Below, piece after piece: positions 63,310-64,000 of a stretch of 64,000 nt of DNA. The stretch is from JAWXBK01 sp040878185 (GTDB taxonomy: Bacteria > Pseudomonadota > Alphaproteobacteria > Dongiales > Dongiaceae), in contig JBBDMS010000003.1 in assembly GCA_040878185.1 (NCBI GenBank), positions 1 through 64,000 on the forward strand, written 5' to 3'. How positions within the stretch are numbered: the stretch's first letter is position 1; every line of letters begins with the position of its first letter. The notes under the pieces were generated by a model. That model did no database searches, had not been told where the DNA came from, and was given only the letters and a program-made list of their open reading frames with translations. Made by a program: the position numbers and the translations under genes.

Positions 63310-63900
63310 ATGACCGATCGACCACTGATCGTCGGGCTCGGCGGTACGAACCGCGAAAGCTCGTCCTCCGAAAAGGCATTGAGGCTTGCCATGCGCGCGG
63401 CGGAGCGGCGGGGCGCCCGAACCGAGGTGCTCGCGGGCTCGGCGCTCGACATTCCGATGTATGTACCCGACACGACGACCCGCGATCCGAAGGCCACGCG
63501 GCTTGTGACGCTGCTGCGCGAGGCGGACGGGGTCATCATGTCGTCGCCCGGCTATCACGGCTCCGTCTCGGGTTTGCTGAAAAACGCGCTCGACTATATC
63601 GAGGACATGCGCGGCGACGATCGCCCCTATCTGCATGCGCGCGCGGTCGGTTGCATCGTCTGCGCCTATGGCTGGCAGGCGACCGGCACGACCCTGGTCG
63701 CGATGCGCTCGATCGTGCATGCGTTGCGTGGCTGGCCGACGCCGCTCGGCATCGCGATAAACACCGCCGAGACCGGATTTGACGAGACCGGCGATTGCCG
63801 GAGCGTCGAGGTCGCGCGAAATCTCGACCTGCTGGGCGAGCAGGTCATCGGCTTCGCGCGCATGGACTGGCCGGATTTCGGGAACGTGGCGCCGGTCTGA
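63310..63900 (+). CDS. NADPH-dependent FMN reductase family flavoprotein
   Basis: 196 residues. Flavodoxin-like fold with GLGGTNRESSSSEKAL at the phosphate loop and SSPGYHGSVSGLLKNALDYI, the FMN-reductase fingerprint. It makes reduced FMN from NAD(P)H. It can supply the luciferase-like monooxygenase at 46822, which has no reductase of its own. It starts 34 bases after the GntR gene. Confidence 0.9.
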   Translation: MTDRPLIVGLGGTNRESSSSEKALRLAMRAAERRGARTEVLAGSALDIPMYVPDTTTRDPKATRLVTLLREADGVIMSSPGYHGSVSGLLKNALDYIEDMRGDDRPYLHARAVGCIVCAYGWQATGTTLVAMRSIVHALRGWPTPLGIAINTAETGFDETGDCRSVEVARNLDLLGEQVIGFARMDWPDFGNVAPV

Positions 63901-63909
63901 TCCTGCGCC

Positions 63910-64000
63910 CTAGCGGGCCGTTTCCGCGGCCAATGCCGTATCAGGCGGCAACGGATCGCGACCGCCCATAATGTCGGATGCCTTCTCCGCCGTGGCGACG
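63910..64000 (-). CDS. 3' end of a probable GMC-family oxidoreductase, truncated by window
   Basis: The minus strand is open from the window edge to a TAG at 63912-63910 and gives about 29 residues: VATAEKASDIMGGRDPLPP and an Ala-rich tail. AEKASD with a following G-R-PLPP is the usual C-terminal end of choline-dehydrogenase-like GMC flavoproteins. The gene would converge on the FMN reductase. Only the tail is visible, so the call is tentative. Confidence 0.5.
   Translation of the reverse strand, partial: VATAEKASDIMGGRDPLPPDTALAAETAR

Overview
This is a GC-rich window dense with catabolic operons. It has the look of a large-genome, metabolically versatile alphaproteobacterium: many SDR dehydrogenases, several complete or partial ABC uptake systems, Tat-type signal peptides on binding proteins, ATGA/GTGA gene overlaps, and an acetone-carboxylase operon of the Xanthobacter type. 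The taxonomic assignment is inference; no rRNA or tRNA gene was seen. Protein-coding regions cover almost everything. There is no CRISPR array and no intact transposon.

Layout. 0-4 kb: the 3' end of an M24 creatinase-like gene, a TetR regulator, and a two-subunit Rieske dioxygenase behind a promoter with a perfect 7-bp-arm palindrome. 4.2-8.8 kb: a complete branched-chain-type ABC importer. 8.8-11.6 kb: an accessory patch with short direct and inverted repeats, a YghU-type glutathione transferase and an AT-richer DpnII/MboI-like nuclease gene whose reading frame is broken twice at homopolymers. 11.6-19.4 kb: two paralogous M24 proteins flanking an SDR and a complete spermidine/putrescine-type ABC importer. 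19.4-26.1 kb (minus): an operon joining an AcoABC-like thiamine-diphosphate dehydrogenase complex to an adenosylcobalamin diol/glycerol dehydratase whose large and medium subunits are fused, plus a nitrilase-family amidohydrolase. 26.4-35 kb: SDRs, a LysR regulator, a tandem VOC protein and two ABC systems that lack an ATPase. 35.1-40.1 kb (minus): acxABC. 40.4-42.7 kb: a hypothetical gene and amt-glnK.

42.7-64 kb is a broad catabolic island: Baeyer-Villiger monooxygenase, two class I amidotransferases, a DUF1116 (AllG/YlbE-like) protein, a luciferase-like monooxygenase, HSL esterase, SDRs, an S33 peptidase, a PhyH oxygenase, a second branched-chain-type ABC importer, a glutamine-synthetase-like ligase, a flotillin, a GntR/FCD regulator and an FMN reductase. 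Three intergenic regions here share the motif GGTCTA-N9-CCATTG, placed at promoters, which suggests one regulon, most simply that of the GntR protein.

Working together (inference): secondary alcohol to ketone (SDR) to 3-oxoacid (AcxABC) under a LysR site shared by both promoters; ketone to ester to alcohol plus acid (BVMO, esterase, SDR) in the island, with the FMN reductase supplying the luciferase-like oxygenase; and ligase plus amidotransferases forming a gamma-glutamylation-type nitrogen pathway fed by Amt/GlnK-regulated nitrogen control.
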